A stretch of 48,348 bases of DNA from Kiritimatiellia bacterium (GTDB lineage Bacteria > Verrucomicrobiota > Kiritimatiellia > RFP12 > UBA1067): the NCBI GenBank assembly GCA_016284515.1, contig JAEEOY010000101.1, positions 1 through 48,348 of the forward strand, given 5' to 3'. Each line of letters opens with the position of its first letter. Position 1 is the stretch's first letter. The position numbers were made by a program, and so were the translations under genes. Positions 27,301-36,700 of the stretch are shown piece after piece. The notes below the pieces were generated by a model, which saw only the letters and a list, made by a program, of their open reading frames with translations, did no database searches and had not been told where the DNA came from.

Positions 27301-27328
27301 CGGTAGGGCGCGATCACCGAGCGCGCCG
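27301..27328. repeat. palindromic repeat, GTAGGG family
   Basis: GTAGGG is followed by a GC-rich stem (GGCGCG / CGCGCC) around a short loop. The form is the same as the copies inside coding genes at 4898-4953, 9310-9336 and 10319-10347. Confidence 0.5.
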
Positions 27329-27353
27329 CAACGGTTGTGCCAAGTCCGCCTCG

Positions 27354-27546
27354 GCAACCGAACAGCGACTGACTATGGAGCCGAGCTTCCAGCCGCGTAT
27401 AATACAGCCGCCTTACAATCCCAACGCGGCAAGATGCCGCGTCTCCATAACTCCCACACCCATTCGCACCGCCATTGTACTAGCGACGGAGTAGCGACCG
27501 AACAGCGACCAACAATGGAGACGCGGCTTCCAGCCGCGTTATACTC
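27354..27546. repeat. cluster of direct and inverted repeats, GACGCGGC family
   Basis: Two direct copies of about 45 bp (27357-27402 and 27497-27546) share ACCGAACAGCGAC and GCTTCCAGCCGCGT. Between them lies AACGCGGCAAGATGCCGCG (from 27423), an inverted partner of the element at 27517-27540. The same paired element occurs at 42250-42310. No gene is supported in 27330-27776. Confidence 0.65.
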
Positions 27547-27629
27547 TGGAGTATTTTAACCACAGACTGCACGGACAGGCTTCGCTAACGCTCGCCCTAA
27601 TGTGCAACTGAGCTGTTGCTATCAAGGGG

Positions 27630-27715
27630 GTCCGTCGCGCGGGGCCTGCTTCGCAGTTCGCGCTGCGCGCTCACCCAACCCGACGCCTTCGGCGCGGGCG
27701 CATCTCGCGACGGAC
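27630..27715. repeat. long imperfect inverted repeat downstream of the GH2 gene
   Basis: GTCCGTCGCG (27630-27639) and its complement CGCGACGGAC (27706-27715) flank a GC-rich segment. The structure lies about 60 bp past the GH2 stop and could limit read-through from operon A. There is no T-run. Confidence 0.45.
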
Positions 27716-27776
27716 ATTCGCAGCCATCGTACTGGATCATAGAATCAACTGACCGTATGATCACCCAATGGTTGCG

Positions 27777-29681
27777 TCACTTCGCCGTCGCGCTCTTCAT
27801 GAACCTGTCGATGACGGACTGGTGAGCGGACTTAAGGACGGCAGGGTCGAACTTGAGGACCTTGCGGTCGTAGGTGAGAAGTCCGTTGATCTCGATCTCG
27901 ACGTCCGTCGTCTGCGTGTAGACCGATCCGCCAAGCCCCTTTTCGGCAAGCTCGCCGAGCTTGTCCATAAGCCCGAGATACGTCTTCTCCAGTCCCTCGC
28001 GCGTCTTTGTGTCGTTGATTCCGCCGTAGCCCCAGTCGCCGGTATGCTTGCCGCCGAGAGACTTCGCCTGGTCGAACGCGCGCCAGATGTGGCCCTCGAC
28101 GGGATGTCCGAGTCCGCCGAACTCACCGAGGAACGATACGCGCCTGTCGTTCACGCGCGGCATTCCTGGCCCGCGGTAGATGTGATAGTCGACGGCGTCC
28201 GCAGGCTCGCACTCGCCTTCAGGACGGTGCTGCGTGGTGAAGACGCGGGCGCGCGGAGGATGGACGTCTCCTCCATCCCAGTCCGACCAGCCGGACGGAC
28301 CGTCCACAAGCCGGGTCGGGTCGTACTTCTTGACGAAATCGAGCGTGAAATGCGAAAGCGCGCGGTCGTGCTGGCCCCAGCCTTCGTTGTACGGCACCCA
28401 CATCACTATGGACGGGACCTTTCTCAGGTGGTCGACAAGCCCCTTGAGCTCCTCGCGGAAAAGACCGTACCCCTTCACGTTGTGCCAGTTGAACGGCGCG
28501 CACGGGTCGAAATTGCAGCACGGCATATCCTGTATGACGAGCAGCCCCATCTTGTCGCAGAGCGCGTAGTACCTGAGCGGCTCAACCTTGATGTGCTTGC
28601 GCATCGTATTGAACCCGCAGTCCTTGAGCGTCTTGATGTCGAACGCCATCGCCTCCTCCGAAGGCGGAGTTAGAAGTCCGTCGGGCCACCATCCCTGGTC
28701 GAGCGTCGCCATGACGAAGTACGGCTCGTTGTTGAGGAAGAAGCGCCACACGCCCTTCGCGTCGCGCCGCCGCTCGAACTTGCGCATCGCGAAGTAGCCC
28801 TTGACGGCGTCGCCGCCGAACGTCGCCGTGAAACGGTACAGATTCGGCGAATCGGGGTTCCAGAGCTTGAAGTTCTTGGGCATCTTGATCTTCATCGGCT
28901 CGCCCGGGCGGAACTTCGCCTTGATTCCGGTTCCCTCGATTGCGAGCAAGCCCGGTTCGGCATCGCCGTATTTGAGGCCGTCGACATTGAAGGTGAACGT
29001 GACCTCGCCCTTGTCGATGTCCGTCGTAACGTCGTAGTCGGCGATGTGACGCTCCGGGACCGTCTCCATCCACACCGTCTGCCAGATGCCGCTGACGCGC
29101 GTGTAGAAGCACATGTGCGTGCGGAACGCCTGCTTGCCGCGGCTCTGGATGAAGTCCTCGGTCGGGTCCCACACAAGCACAGTAAGCTCGTTCTCGCCCT
29201 TCTTCGCAAAAGGCGTGAGGTCGACGGTGAACGGAAGCTGCCCGCCGTCGTGCGGCGTCGAGGCGACCTCGTCGTGGCCGAGAAACACCATGGCGCGGAA
29301 GTCGACCGCTCCGAAATGGAGAAGTATCCTCTCGCCCGGCTTCGGGTCCAGCGTGATCTTGCGCGTGTACCAGAGGTACTCGTGCGGCGCGAGGAGGCGT
29401 CCGTTGCATCCTGAAAGCGGCGACTCAAGCGCGAACGGGACGCGTATCTTGCCGTCCCACTTCCCGGGGCGGACCGGCGCGTCGACGATAGGCGTGATTG
29501 CGTAGTCCCAGTCTCCGTTCAGGCACGTCCAGTTCTTACGCTCCATCTGCGGACGCGGATACTCGCGCAGCGCGTTTTCGCTCGTCACCTTCGCGCCCCA
29601 CTCGGTGAGCATGAGCTCGGCGTTCACCATCGTCGCGGACAGCGCGACGAACACCGTTGTCATCAATGTCTTCATGTTCAT
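27777..29681 (-). CDS. secreted GH2 family glycoside hydrolase
   Basis: The product is about 634 residues. The signal peptide ends near MVNA. A jelly-roll sugar-binding domain (about 40-210), an Ig-like domain and a TIM barrel (about 320-600) follow. The acid/base Glu is in WVPYNEGWGQ and the nucleophile Glu in FLGEFGG. It is shorter than classical LacZ and lacks the C-terminal domains, as in compact GH2 enzymes of plant-polysaccharide loci. The sugar (beta-galactose, glucuronate or arabinopyranose) cannot be read from sequence. I chose the ATG at 29681 because AAAGGTG lies eight bases upstream, while an in-frame GTG at 29693 has no spacing for it. It begins 15 bp after the PL11 stop and closes operon A. 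Confidence 0.88.
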   Translation of the reverse strand: MNMKTLMTTVFVALSATMVNAELMLTEWGAKVTSENALREYPRPQMERKNWTCLNGDWDYAITPIVDAPVRPGKWDGKIRVPFALESPLSGCNGRLLAPHEYLWYTRKITLDPKPGERILLHFGAVDFRAMVFLGHDEVASTPHDGGQLPFTVDLTPFAKKGENELTVLVWDPTEDFIQSRGKQAFRTHMCFYTRVSGIWQTVWMETVPERHIADYDVTTDIDKGEVTFTFNVDGLKYGDAEPGLLAIEGTGIKAKFRPGEPMKIKMPKNFKLWNPDSPNLYRFTATFGGDAVKGYFAMRKFERRRDAKGVWRFFLNNEPYFVMATLDQGWWPDGLLTPPSEEAMAFDIKTLKDCGFNTMRKHIKVEPLRYYALCDKMGLLVIQDMPCCNFDPCAPFNWHNVKGYGLFREELKGLVDHLRKVPSIVMWVPYNEGWGQHDRALSHFTLDFVKKYDPTRLVDGPSGWSDWDGGDVHPPRARVFTTQHRPEGECEPADAVDYHIYRGPGMPRVNDRRVSFLGEFGGLGHPVEGHIWRAFDQAKSLGGKHTGDWGYGGINDTKTREGLEKTYLGLMDKLGELAEKGLGGSVYTQTTDVEIEINGLLTYDRKVLKFDPAVLKSAHQSVIDRFMKSATAK

Positions 29682-29696
29682 CTTTATTTTCACCTT

Positions 29697-31709
29697 TCAT
29701 TTACTCCATTTTGGAAGATACATCCCGCGCCACCAGATGCCGTGGCCGAGCAGGTCGGGGCCGAAATAGAAGCCCGGCTGCGGCGGCTGGTTGTAGCCGG
29801 AGTTCTGCGCCGCGACGGACGCACGATACGGCGGATCCTCCAGCATCGTCCAGAAACGGTATGGCGTGTCGCACGGAGAGAGGAACATGTGCAGCTCCAC
29901 GGGGCCGTCCCCGTATGTACGCTCGATGATTTCCTCACGCCAGTCGCCGAAGATGTCGCCCTGGAAGCACGGCACGCACTTGGTTCCGTTGATGGTGCCA
30001 CATCCGCTCCAACGCTGAAGCGCCCACTGCTTGCCTGTCTTCGAACACATCGCGAAGACTCCATGTCCCGCAACGCACGCCGTAGTCATGTCTCCCGCAT
30101 AGTACGCCCAGAAGCTGAGACCAGCGGGCGGCCAGCCGACGCGTCCGGAATAGCCGTCGAACATGCCGACGCCGGTCGCCGCCCACATCTCGGTCCCCGG
30201 TGTGCACCCGTCGATGTCTCCGGCCGTCGCGCGCGGAGTGTCCTTGCCCTTCGGATAATAGTTGATGAACTTGCCGGTTCCAGCTTCGCGCAATCCGGCG
30301 CCGAACGGCGGATTCTCCTGGCATGTCCAGACCTGCAGCCCCTTCCTGAAGGGATTGACCTGGATCAGGTTTATCGCGTCGCCGTGCCCCTTGCCCGTGG
30401 AATAGAGCCCCGAGCCGTCGTGGTCGACGACCATGTTCCCGTAGATCACTTCGTCTTTCCCGTCAAAATCCACGTCCGCAACTCGCAGGTTGTGGAATCC
30501 CTGATGGCAATATGCGCCGAGCTTCTCCATGTCGGCGAGCGTGTCGAACGTCCACTTTTCCCTAAGCCTCTTCCCGTCGAAGTCGAGCGCCATTATGCCG
30601 GTGCGCGAGTAGTAGCCGCGGCACATGATCGCGCTCGGCCTTTCACCGTCGAGCCACCCGACACTGGCGAGGAAGCGGAACGGACGGTTCCCGTCGAGAT
30701 TGCCGTGGTCTCCCCAGAACCATGCGCGGCACGCCCTCCAGTCGCGTCCGAGATCGGGCTTCATCGTTATCGAGTCTATCGCGCGCCCGGTCTTTCCGTC
30801 GAAGACCGTGTACCACAGGGGCGCGAAGATGACCGCGCCATGGCGCTCGACCCACTTCTTCTCCGGGTCGCCAAGCACCTTGCCCGTTCCGTCGACCGTG
30901 CCATCCGACGTTCGGACGATCAGCTCTGAGCATCCGTCACCGTCGAAGTCGTATACGACATACGGGTTGTAGTGCTCGCCCGAGCGGCAGTTTGGCCCGA
31001 GATTGATCTTCCAGAGCGACTTGCCGGTGGATATCTTGATCGCCTCGAACCACGTCGGACCGGTCATGCCGGGATGCGAGTTGTCGCGATTGTTCGAAGG
31101 CGCCCACTTGATGACGACCTCCATCTCGCCGTCTCCGTCCATATCGCCCATCGAGCAGTCGTTCGGCGTCATGACGTACTTGTTGTGCGGTTCGTCTCCG
31201 CCCGGCGGCGGCGTAATCGGAATCCTGATGTACCCTATCGGCGCATTTGCAGGAACCGTCCAGCTCGTTCCGCCCGTGATCTTGCGTGTAGTCGGCAGGT
31301 TGGCCTTGACAGAATACGTCGCCTTGCCCGTGTACGGAAGGCGAATCTGCGTTTCGCCCGCAAGCGGCTTGGAGTTGACCTTCTTGCCGTCCCTGAAAAC
31401 GTCGAACGTCTGGTTCGTCGGGTCGTACGAGAAGTAGCGCCAGCTCACGCAGACGGTGTTCGTGGAGTCGCGCCACGCAACGACGCCGCGCCCGAACTTC
31501 TCAAGCCGTAGCTTCTTGTGGTCGTATGCGGTAGCAGGCGCGGGGAACTTTCCGTCCGGCTTGATGCGGTGCATCGCCTTCCAGTCCGGCGTGCCGAAGT
31601 GGTCGTGTTCGATGAACGGCTTTGCAAGCCGCGGATCTACTGCGGCGCACGCCGCCAAGGCGAACGCCGACACGACCGCCATCATAGCCATGCCAATGCG
31701 CACGTGCAT
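29697..31709 (-). CDS. PL11 rhamnogalacturonan lyase (lipoprotein)
   Basis: The product is 670 residues. The N-terminus (MAMMAVVSAFALAAC) is a lipoprotein signal with lipobox LAAC, so the enzyme is probably surface- or membrane-bound. The rest is an Ig-like domain and an eight-bladed propeller with calcium loops (DMDGDGEME, DFDGDGCSE, DVDFDGKDE). The near-C-terminal signature DPPYRASVAAQNSGYNQPP is characteristic of PL11, the YesW/YesX type rhamnogalacturonan I lyases. It cleaves the alternating rhamnose-galacturonate backbone by beta-elimination. AAGGAG lies nine bases before the ATG. It sits between GH97 and GH2, 21 and 15 bp apart, and is the strongest evidence that operon A acts on pectin. 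Confidence 0.92.
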   Translation of the reverse strand: MHVRIGMAMMAVVSAFALAACAAVDPRLAKPFIEHDHFGTPDWKAMHRIKPDGKFPAPATAYDHKKLRLEKFGRGVVAWRDSTNTVCVSWRYFSYDPTNQTFDVFRDGKKVNSKPLAGETQIRLPYTGKATYSVKANLPTTRKITGGTSWTVPANAPIGYIRIPITPPPGGDEPHNKYVMTPNDCSMGDMDGDGEMEVVIKWAPSNNRDNSHPGMTGPTWFEAIKISTGKSLWKINLGPNCRSGEHYNPYVVYDFDGDGCSELIVRTSDGTVDGTGKVLGDPEKKWVERHGAVIFAPLWYTVFDGKTGRAIDSITMKPDLGRDWRACRAWFWGDHGNLDGNRPFRFLASVGWLDGERPSAIMCRGYYSRTGIMALDFDGKRLREKWTFDTLADMEKLGAYCHQGFHNLRVADVDFDGKDEVIYGNMVVDHDGSGLYSTGKGHGDAINLIQVNPFRKGLQVWTCQENPPFGAGLREAGTGKFINYYPKGKDTPRATAGDIDGCTPGTEMWAATGVGMFDGYSGRVGWPPAGLSFWAYYAGDMTTACVAGHGVFAMCSKTGKQWALQRWSGCGTINGTKCVPCFQGDIFGDWREEIIERTYGDGPVELHMFLSPCDTPYRFWTMLEDPPYRASVAAQNSGYNQPPQPGFYFGPDLLGHGIWWRGMYLPKWSK

Positions 31710-31730
31710 AGAGAAGCACTCCTTGTGGCG

Positions 31731-33692
31731 TTACTTAGTGAAGTGAGCCGTGAAGCCGCCGCCATGGGCGAGGCGAAGCGATATCTTCTCGCCAGCCTTG
31801 ACGGAGCGCCTCTCGTGGACGAAGTTCGACGCGTTGCGGTCGGAGTCCTCTGCATCGCGGAAAATCTCCATCTTCCAGCTGCCGCCGCCGAGGAAGGACG
31901 TGTCGAGCGTGTAGTCGCGCGCCTCCGCGTTCGTGATGCCCGCGGCGTACCAGAAGCCGTCCTTCGCCTTTCGCGCAACGGCGGCGACCTTCTCGGGATG
32001 GCCCTCGAGGCCGACTGTCGCGGCCCAGACGGTCGGGACCTTCGCCATGTACTCGAAGGACTCCATGTTCTTCTCATAGTTCGTCGGACTGTCGCAGAGC
32101 ATCTGCAGCGGCGCCTCGTAGAGAGATATCATCGCCATCTGGCGGCAGCGCGTGCCCACGGACGCCGGATGGTTCCCCGCGCGGCGTCCGTCATACCCGC
32201 CCGCGATCGGGAAGTTGCGCATCGCGCCCGGCGTGTAGTCCATCGGACCGGCCGTCAGGCGGACGAAATACGCCATCGTGTCGTTCCACATCATGTTCCT
32301 TCCGTCGCCCCTGTACCACTTCATCTGCTCGAGTCCGTGGATGCCCTCGTAGTTGAGGATGTTCGGATAGGTGCGGTGGAGTCCCACCGGGCGGAACGCG
32401 CCATGGTAGTCGAGCAGCATCTTGTGCTTTGCGCACGCTTTCGCGAAACGCTCCTCGAAGCGGACGGCCTTTGCGTCGCCACGGTCGATGAAGTCGACCT
32501 TGAAGCCCTTAGCGCCCATGTTAGCGAAATGCGACGCTACCTTTTCCTCATCGCCGTATACCTGCGCCCAGGCCATCCAGAGGATTATTCCGACGCCCCT
32601 CTTGCATCCGTATTCTATGAGGTGCGGCACGTCCACGTTCGGATGGCACTTCCAGATGTTGAGGTGTTCGCTCCATCCCTCGTCAAGGATCACGTATTCG
32701 ACTCCGTTCTTCGCCGCGAAGTCGATGAAGCGCTCGTATGTCTTCGTGTTGCAGCCGCCGTTACCCTGGTTGTCGAAGCAGTTCCACCAGTCCCACGCGA
32801 CCTTGCCGGGCTTTATCCACGACCAGTCCACGCCCTTCTCCGGCGCTTCGGCGAGCGCCCAGACTATGTCGGTCTCGCAGAGCTTCCACGGCTTGTCTGC
32901 GACGATGAAGACGCGCCACGGGAGCTTGCGCGCGGACTCCGCCTTTGCAAGACAGTCCTCCGTGCCGGTGACACGTATCCAGCGTCCGTCGCGCTTCGTG
33001 GTCGTCGGCAGACGGGCAAACTCCGGCTTGATGCGCATGCCGGCGTCCGTCGCCTCGACGTCGCCGTAGTTTAGGACAGGATATTCGCGCACGTCGGACT
33101 CCATGACTGCGACGGTCTTGCCGGAGGCCTCGTAGACGAACGGAAGGTAGAACGCCCTGTCGGTCGTCTTGAGGTCCTTTGCGTCTGCGGCCTCGGGAAT
33201 CGTCTCCTCGCATCCGATGGAGCGGCGGCCCGTGCGGTTGAACCAGCATCGCGCGTCCTTCGGCACGGTGAGGCACGCCTGCTCGGCGTTTATCGTCCCG
33301 CCCTTCTTGAGTTCGTAGCGGTACGCGACGCCGTCCGCACGCGCGATCAGCCGGACTGCGAAGTCGCCGAAGTCGGCGAGCGTCTCCGATCCGGCCATGC
33401 TTACGGACGACTTCTTGTAGACAGGCGACTTCGCAACGCCCTCAAGCTTGCGCTTCTTCGCGGAAACGAGCTTCGCGGACGACGCGATGTCCGTTCCGTC
33501 GAGGGTGAGCGATATCTCCGTGCGAGGCACGAGGGTCTTTTCGCCGGAAACAACCTCGTAGGCAAGCGGCTCGGCGTAAAGCCGGATCGCGTTGCCCCCG
33601 CACGCCGCGCCTGCGACAGGCGCGGCGGCGAAGGATGCTGGTGCGACAACAGATAGCATCGCCCAGATGAACGCAGTCTTCGTTGACTTCAT
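31731..33692 (-). CDS. secreted GH97 glycosidase, retaining alpha-galactosidase type
   Basis: The product is about 653 residues: a signal peptide (about 1-22), an N-terminal beta-sandwich, a catalytic barrel (about 295-560) and a C-terminal beta domain. The barrel has GAKGFKVDFIDRGD with Asp about 400, at the nucleophile position of retaining GH97 alpha-galactosidases; inverting SusB-type alpha-glucosidases lack it. NYEGIHGLEQ follows with conserved Glu residues. This supports removal of terminal alpha-galactose, though some retaining members differ in sugar. The ATG at 33692 places the signal peptide first; the open frame to 33830 overlaps the previous gene. It lies 59 bp after the beta-helix gene, with only a weak GAAAGA before the start. 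Confidence 0.9.
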   Translation of the reverse strand: MKSTKTAFIWAMLSVVAPASFAAAPVAGAACGGNAIRLYAEPLAYEVVSGEKTLVPRTEISLTLDGTDIASSAKLVSAKKRKLEGVAKSPVYKKSSVSMAGSETLADFGDFAVRLIARADGVAYRYELKKGGTINAEQACLTVPKDARCWFNRTGRRSIGCEETIPEAADAKDLKTTDRAFYLPFVYEASGKTVAVMESDVREYPVLNYGDVEATDAGMRIKPEFARLPTTTKRDGRWIRVTGTEDCLAKAESARKLPWRVFIVADKPWKLCETDIVWALAEAPEKGVDWSWIKPGKVAWDWWNCFDNQGNGGCNTKTYERFIDFAAKNGVEYVILDEGWSEHLNIWKCHPNVDVPHLIEYGCKRGVGIILWMAWAQVYGDEEKVASHFANMGAKGFKVDFIDRGDAKAVRFEERFAKACAKHKMLLDYHGAFRPVGLHRTYPNILNYEGIHGLEQMKWYRGDGRNMMWNDTMAYFVRLTAGPMDYTPGAMRNFPIAGGYDGRRAGNHPASVGTRCRQMAMISLYEAPLQMLCDSPTNYEKNMESFEYMAKVPTVWAATVGLEGHPEKVAAVARKAKDGFWYAAGITNAEARDYTLDTSFLGGGSWKMEIFRDAEDSDRNASNFVHERRSVKAGEKISLRLAHGGGFTAHFTK

Positions 33693-33751
33693 GATCTTTC
33701 GTGCTTCAGTCATCGTTATTGCCTTTGCTTTGTCGGATTTCTTACAGTGCC

Positions 33752-36700
33752 TCACCTGATGAGAATGACCATTCTCGTCCTCGCGGGCTTGACGACCACC
33801 TTGTTTCCGTCCTCGACAAACGCACGCCAACCCCAGTTAGAGTTCGCAATCTTCGCGAAGACATACGCCGCCGGCCTGCCAGTGACGGTATTCGCCTGCA
33901 GGATCGTGTATTTCTCGATGTTGCTTTCATCGTACTTAGCCGATATGAGGTGCCCGGAGGGATCGTCGAGGACGAACTTGACGCCGCTCACATTCACATC
34001 ACCCGTGACGGTGAGAACAGGGCAGGAGTAGGTCGTGACCTCGTTCTCGGTAGTCGCGACAAGCGTCTGCTTCACGATCGCGCCCGGCGCAAGAGTGAGG
34101 GCCTGGATGTACATTCCGCCATCGGCCTGCGTTCCGGGATAGCCGCTGATCGTAGCTCCGGATGCAACCGACACGCTATTGATGTTCTTGAAGTTTTTGT
34201 TGTCAAATGCCGTTGGCTTCTCAAGCGCGACCTCGCCCGCTTCTACGATGAGGTGCTTGTAGTTGTATGCGCCGGTCGTGAGCTTGCCCGCACCGACCTT
34301 GCGTATAGTTACGGTGATGTCGGTGTTTGCACCTTCTCCCCAGAACTTGTATGCGTTCTTGAACGTCATGTCCTGGCCAAGCGAGCCTACTTCGAGAGTT
34401 ATCGACTTGTCCTTCGTAATGTAGCACACGTTCCAGCCGGTCCAGTCAAAGTTCAGCGCGCCGAACTTCCACTCCTGAGCGTTCTCGGCTACGAGATGCA
34501 GGTCGCCGGTAACGTGCCATTCGATGTTGGTGCCTGCGGCGTTGGGCCCGCCAAGTATGCATCCGTTGTTGTTGATCTTGTCAATGCGCCCACTGAAGCC
34601 GCGGTTGTCGCCATTGAGGCTGCACTGCTTGTCTCCGTCGTCGCTGTCGAGCTGTATGTAGCCGCTACCTGTGATATTTCCGTCAACACTCGCGCGTGTA
34701 ATGCGGACGTTGCGATTCTCCGTGGAAGTGTCAAGCGCGATTTCACCGTTGATCAACATGTTGTTTTGGCCTAAAATGTTAGCCTTGGTGTTCTCCCCGG
34801 TGATTGTGAGCTTGCCGTTGATCACGATGCGGCCGTTCTTCGCCTTGATGAATGCGTCGCGCGTTCCATCGTTGGTGATCGTGATGTTGCCGTTTAGCGC
34901 CAGCTCCTTGCCGTCGTAAGACTCAATTCCTCCAAAGCCGATTTCAAGTGTGCCTCCTTCGGGGAACTCAGTCAGGTTCAACTGCGGCCAGTTTGAGCTC
35001 GTCGGCGCCGTGAACCTCACGGTCTTTCCGGATTCGATTACAAGCTTGTCCATCTTGTGCTCACCGTTATCAGTGGCCGTCGCCGTCGCGTTGTTGGTGA
35101 ACACCGCGCACTCTGTCATTTTCGGGGTGCCGAACTCCCAGTTGCCGTCGTCATTCCAAAGGCCCGACTCCCCGCCGATCCAGTGATTCTGGTATGTCGA
35201 CTTCGGCGTCGCATAGAGCTTGCCGTCCTGTCCGACGGACGCCGTCCAGTCCCAGGCGCGGGAGTCGGAGAACGAGACCTTTGCCGCATCTCCCGAAAAC
35301 GCAACGCCAAGGCAGATTGCGACATCATCTACAAGAGGCTCATCCTCGCCGTTCATGTTGATCAACATACCGGCGCCACTGGAAAGAGAGACGCTGCCGC
35401 CATCTGCAAGCGAGCTCCTTGGCACAGACACGGTCCCTGCCAATACTTCGATCGCTGCAACCTCGCCGAAAACGACCGAAGTATTCGCGCCGTTTAGGGC
35501 GAGCGTGCCACCGTTTGTAAACACGAGCTTTTTATTGAATGTCGTTTGGCCCTGAACCTCGAACTTAGCTCCGTTTTTGACGGTGACATCATCGTTGAAC
35601 ACGACTTTGCCACGTGTGATGAAGTAGTTCTCGTTCGTGACAGATCCGTTGACCGTAATCGTCGCAGTTGCATTGTGGTCATTTAGCCAGGAATCATTCG
35701 CCGTGGCACTGCCGCCGTTGTTGCAGGTCACGAGCGTGATCGTAGCAGGGATGGTGAAGTCTGTGCTGTTGCCAACCGCCATCAGTCCGCAGCGCCTAAG
35801 GACGAGTGTTCCATTGCCCGTGATACCGTCAGCCGGCACAATGTAGTTCGGCCAGTTGCCGTCGTTGCTCTTGAATTCAACTCGCGCATTGTTCTCAATG
35901 ACTAGTTCTTTCCAGTACTGCGTGGTTGCCTTGTCGCTGCGTTTGACGACGGCATCCGATATGAACTTGACGGTCTGCGTGTCAGTCGGCACGCCGCGCG
36001 TCCAGTTTTGTCCGTTGGAGAGATCGCCCTCCGCGCCGCCGTACCAAACGTTAGCGTCCGCATCGGTCTTTGCCGCGCCCTGAGTCGCCGTAACGATTCT
36101 GGTTGTCTGATCAACCGTGAACGACCAGTTGTACTGGGTGTCTGTAACGACGAGCACATCTGCGGGACTCACGCCATCGGGAACCTTTATCTGCCCCAGG
36201 TCCAGCGTCTCGTTGTCTCCATCCTTCGTCACGGAAACGCGCAGCTTCCCGCCCTTCACGGTGCAATCTGCATTCACAATCGGAGCCGTGCCATAGACAT
36301 AGAACCCGTTTTCGATCACCGTCTTGGGCCATGCGGCTATATTGTTCGAATTTATAACGGTCCCGCCCATGAGAACAAGCCGGGCGTCCTCGCCGAAAGT
36401 CGCCGTCTTGCCGTTGCAGTTGAAAGTCACGCCGTCACTAATCACGATGTTGCCATTAAAGGATGCCCCGTCGGCGTTAAGATACGACTGGTCCGTTGCG
36501 TTGCCCAAATATACGGTTCCGTTGAAGGTAACACCTGCGTCTACGCGCACAAACCCGTTCGTCGCGTAAACATCGCCATCAACTGAAACACTCGCAAGCC
36601 AAGTAGTTGCATTTCTCCCGGCACTTGCTCCAACTCCGGACAACTCTATGGAAACATGGTTGGATATTGTCGTAGTAGTCCCATCAATTCCAGACTGCAC

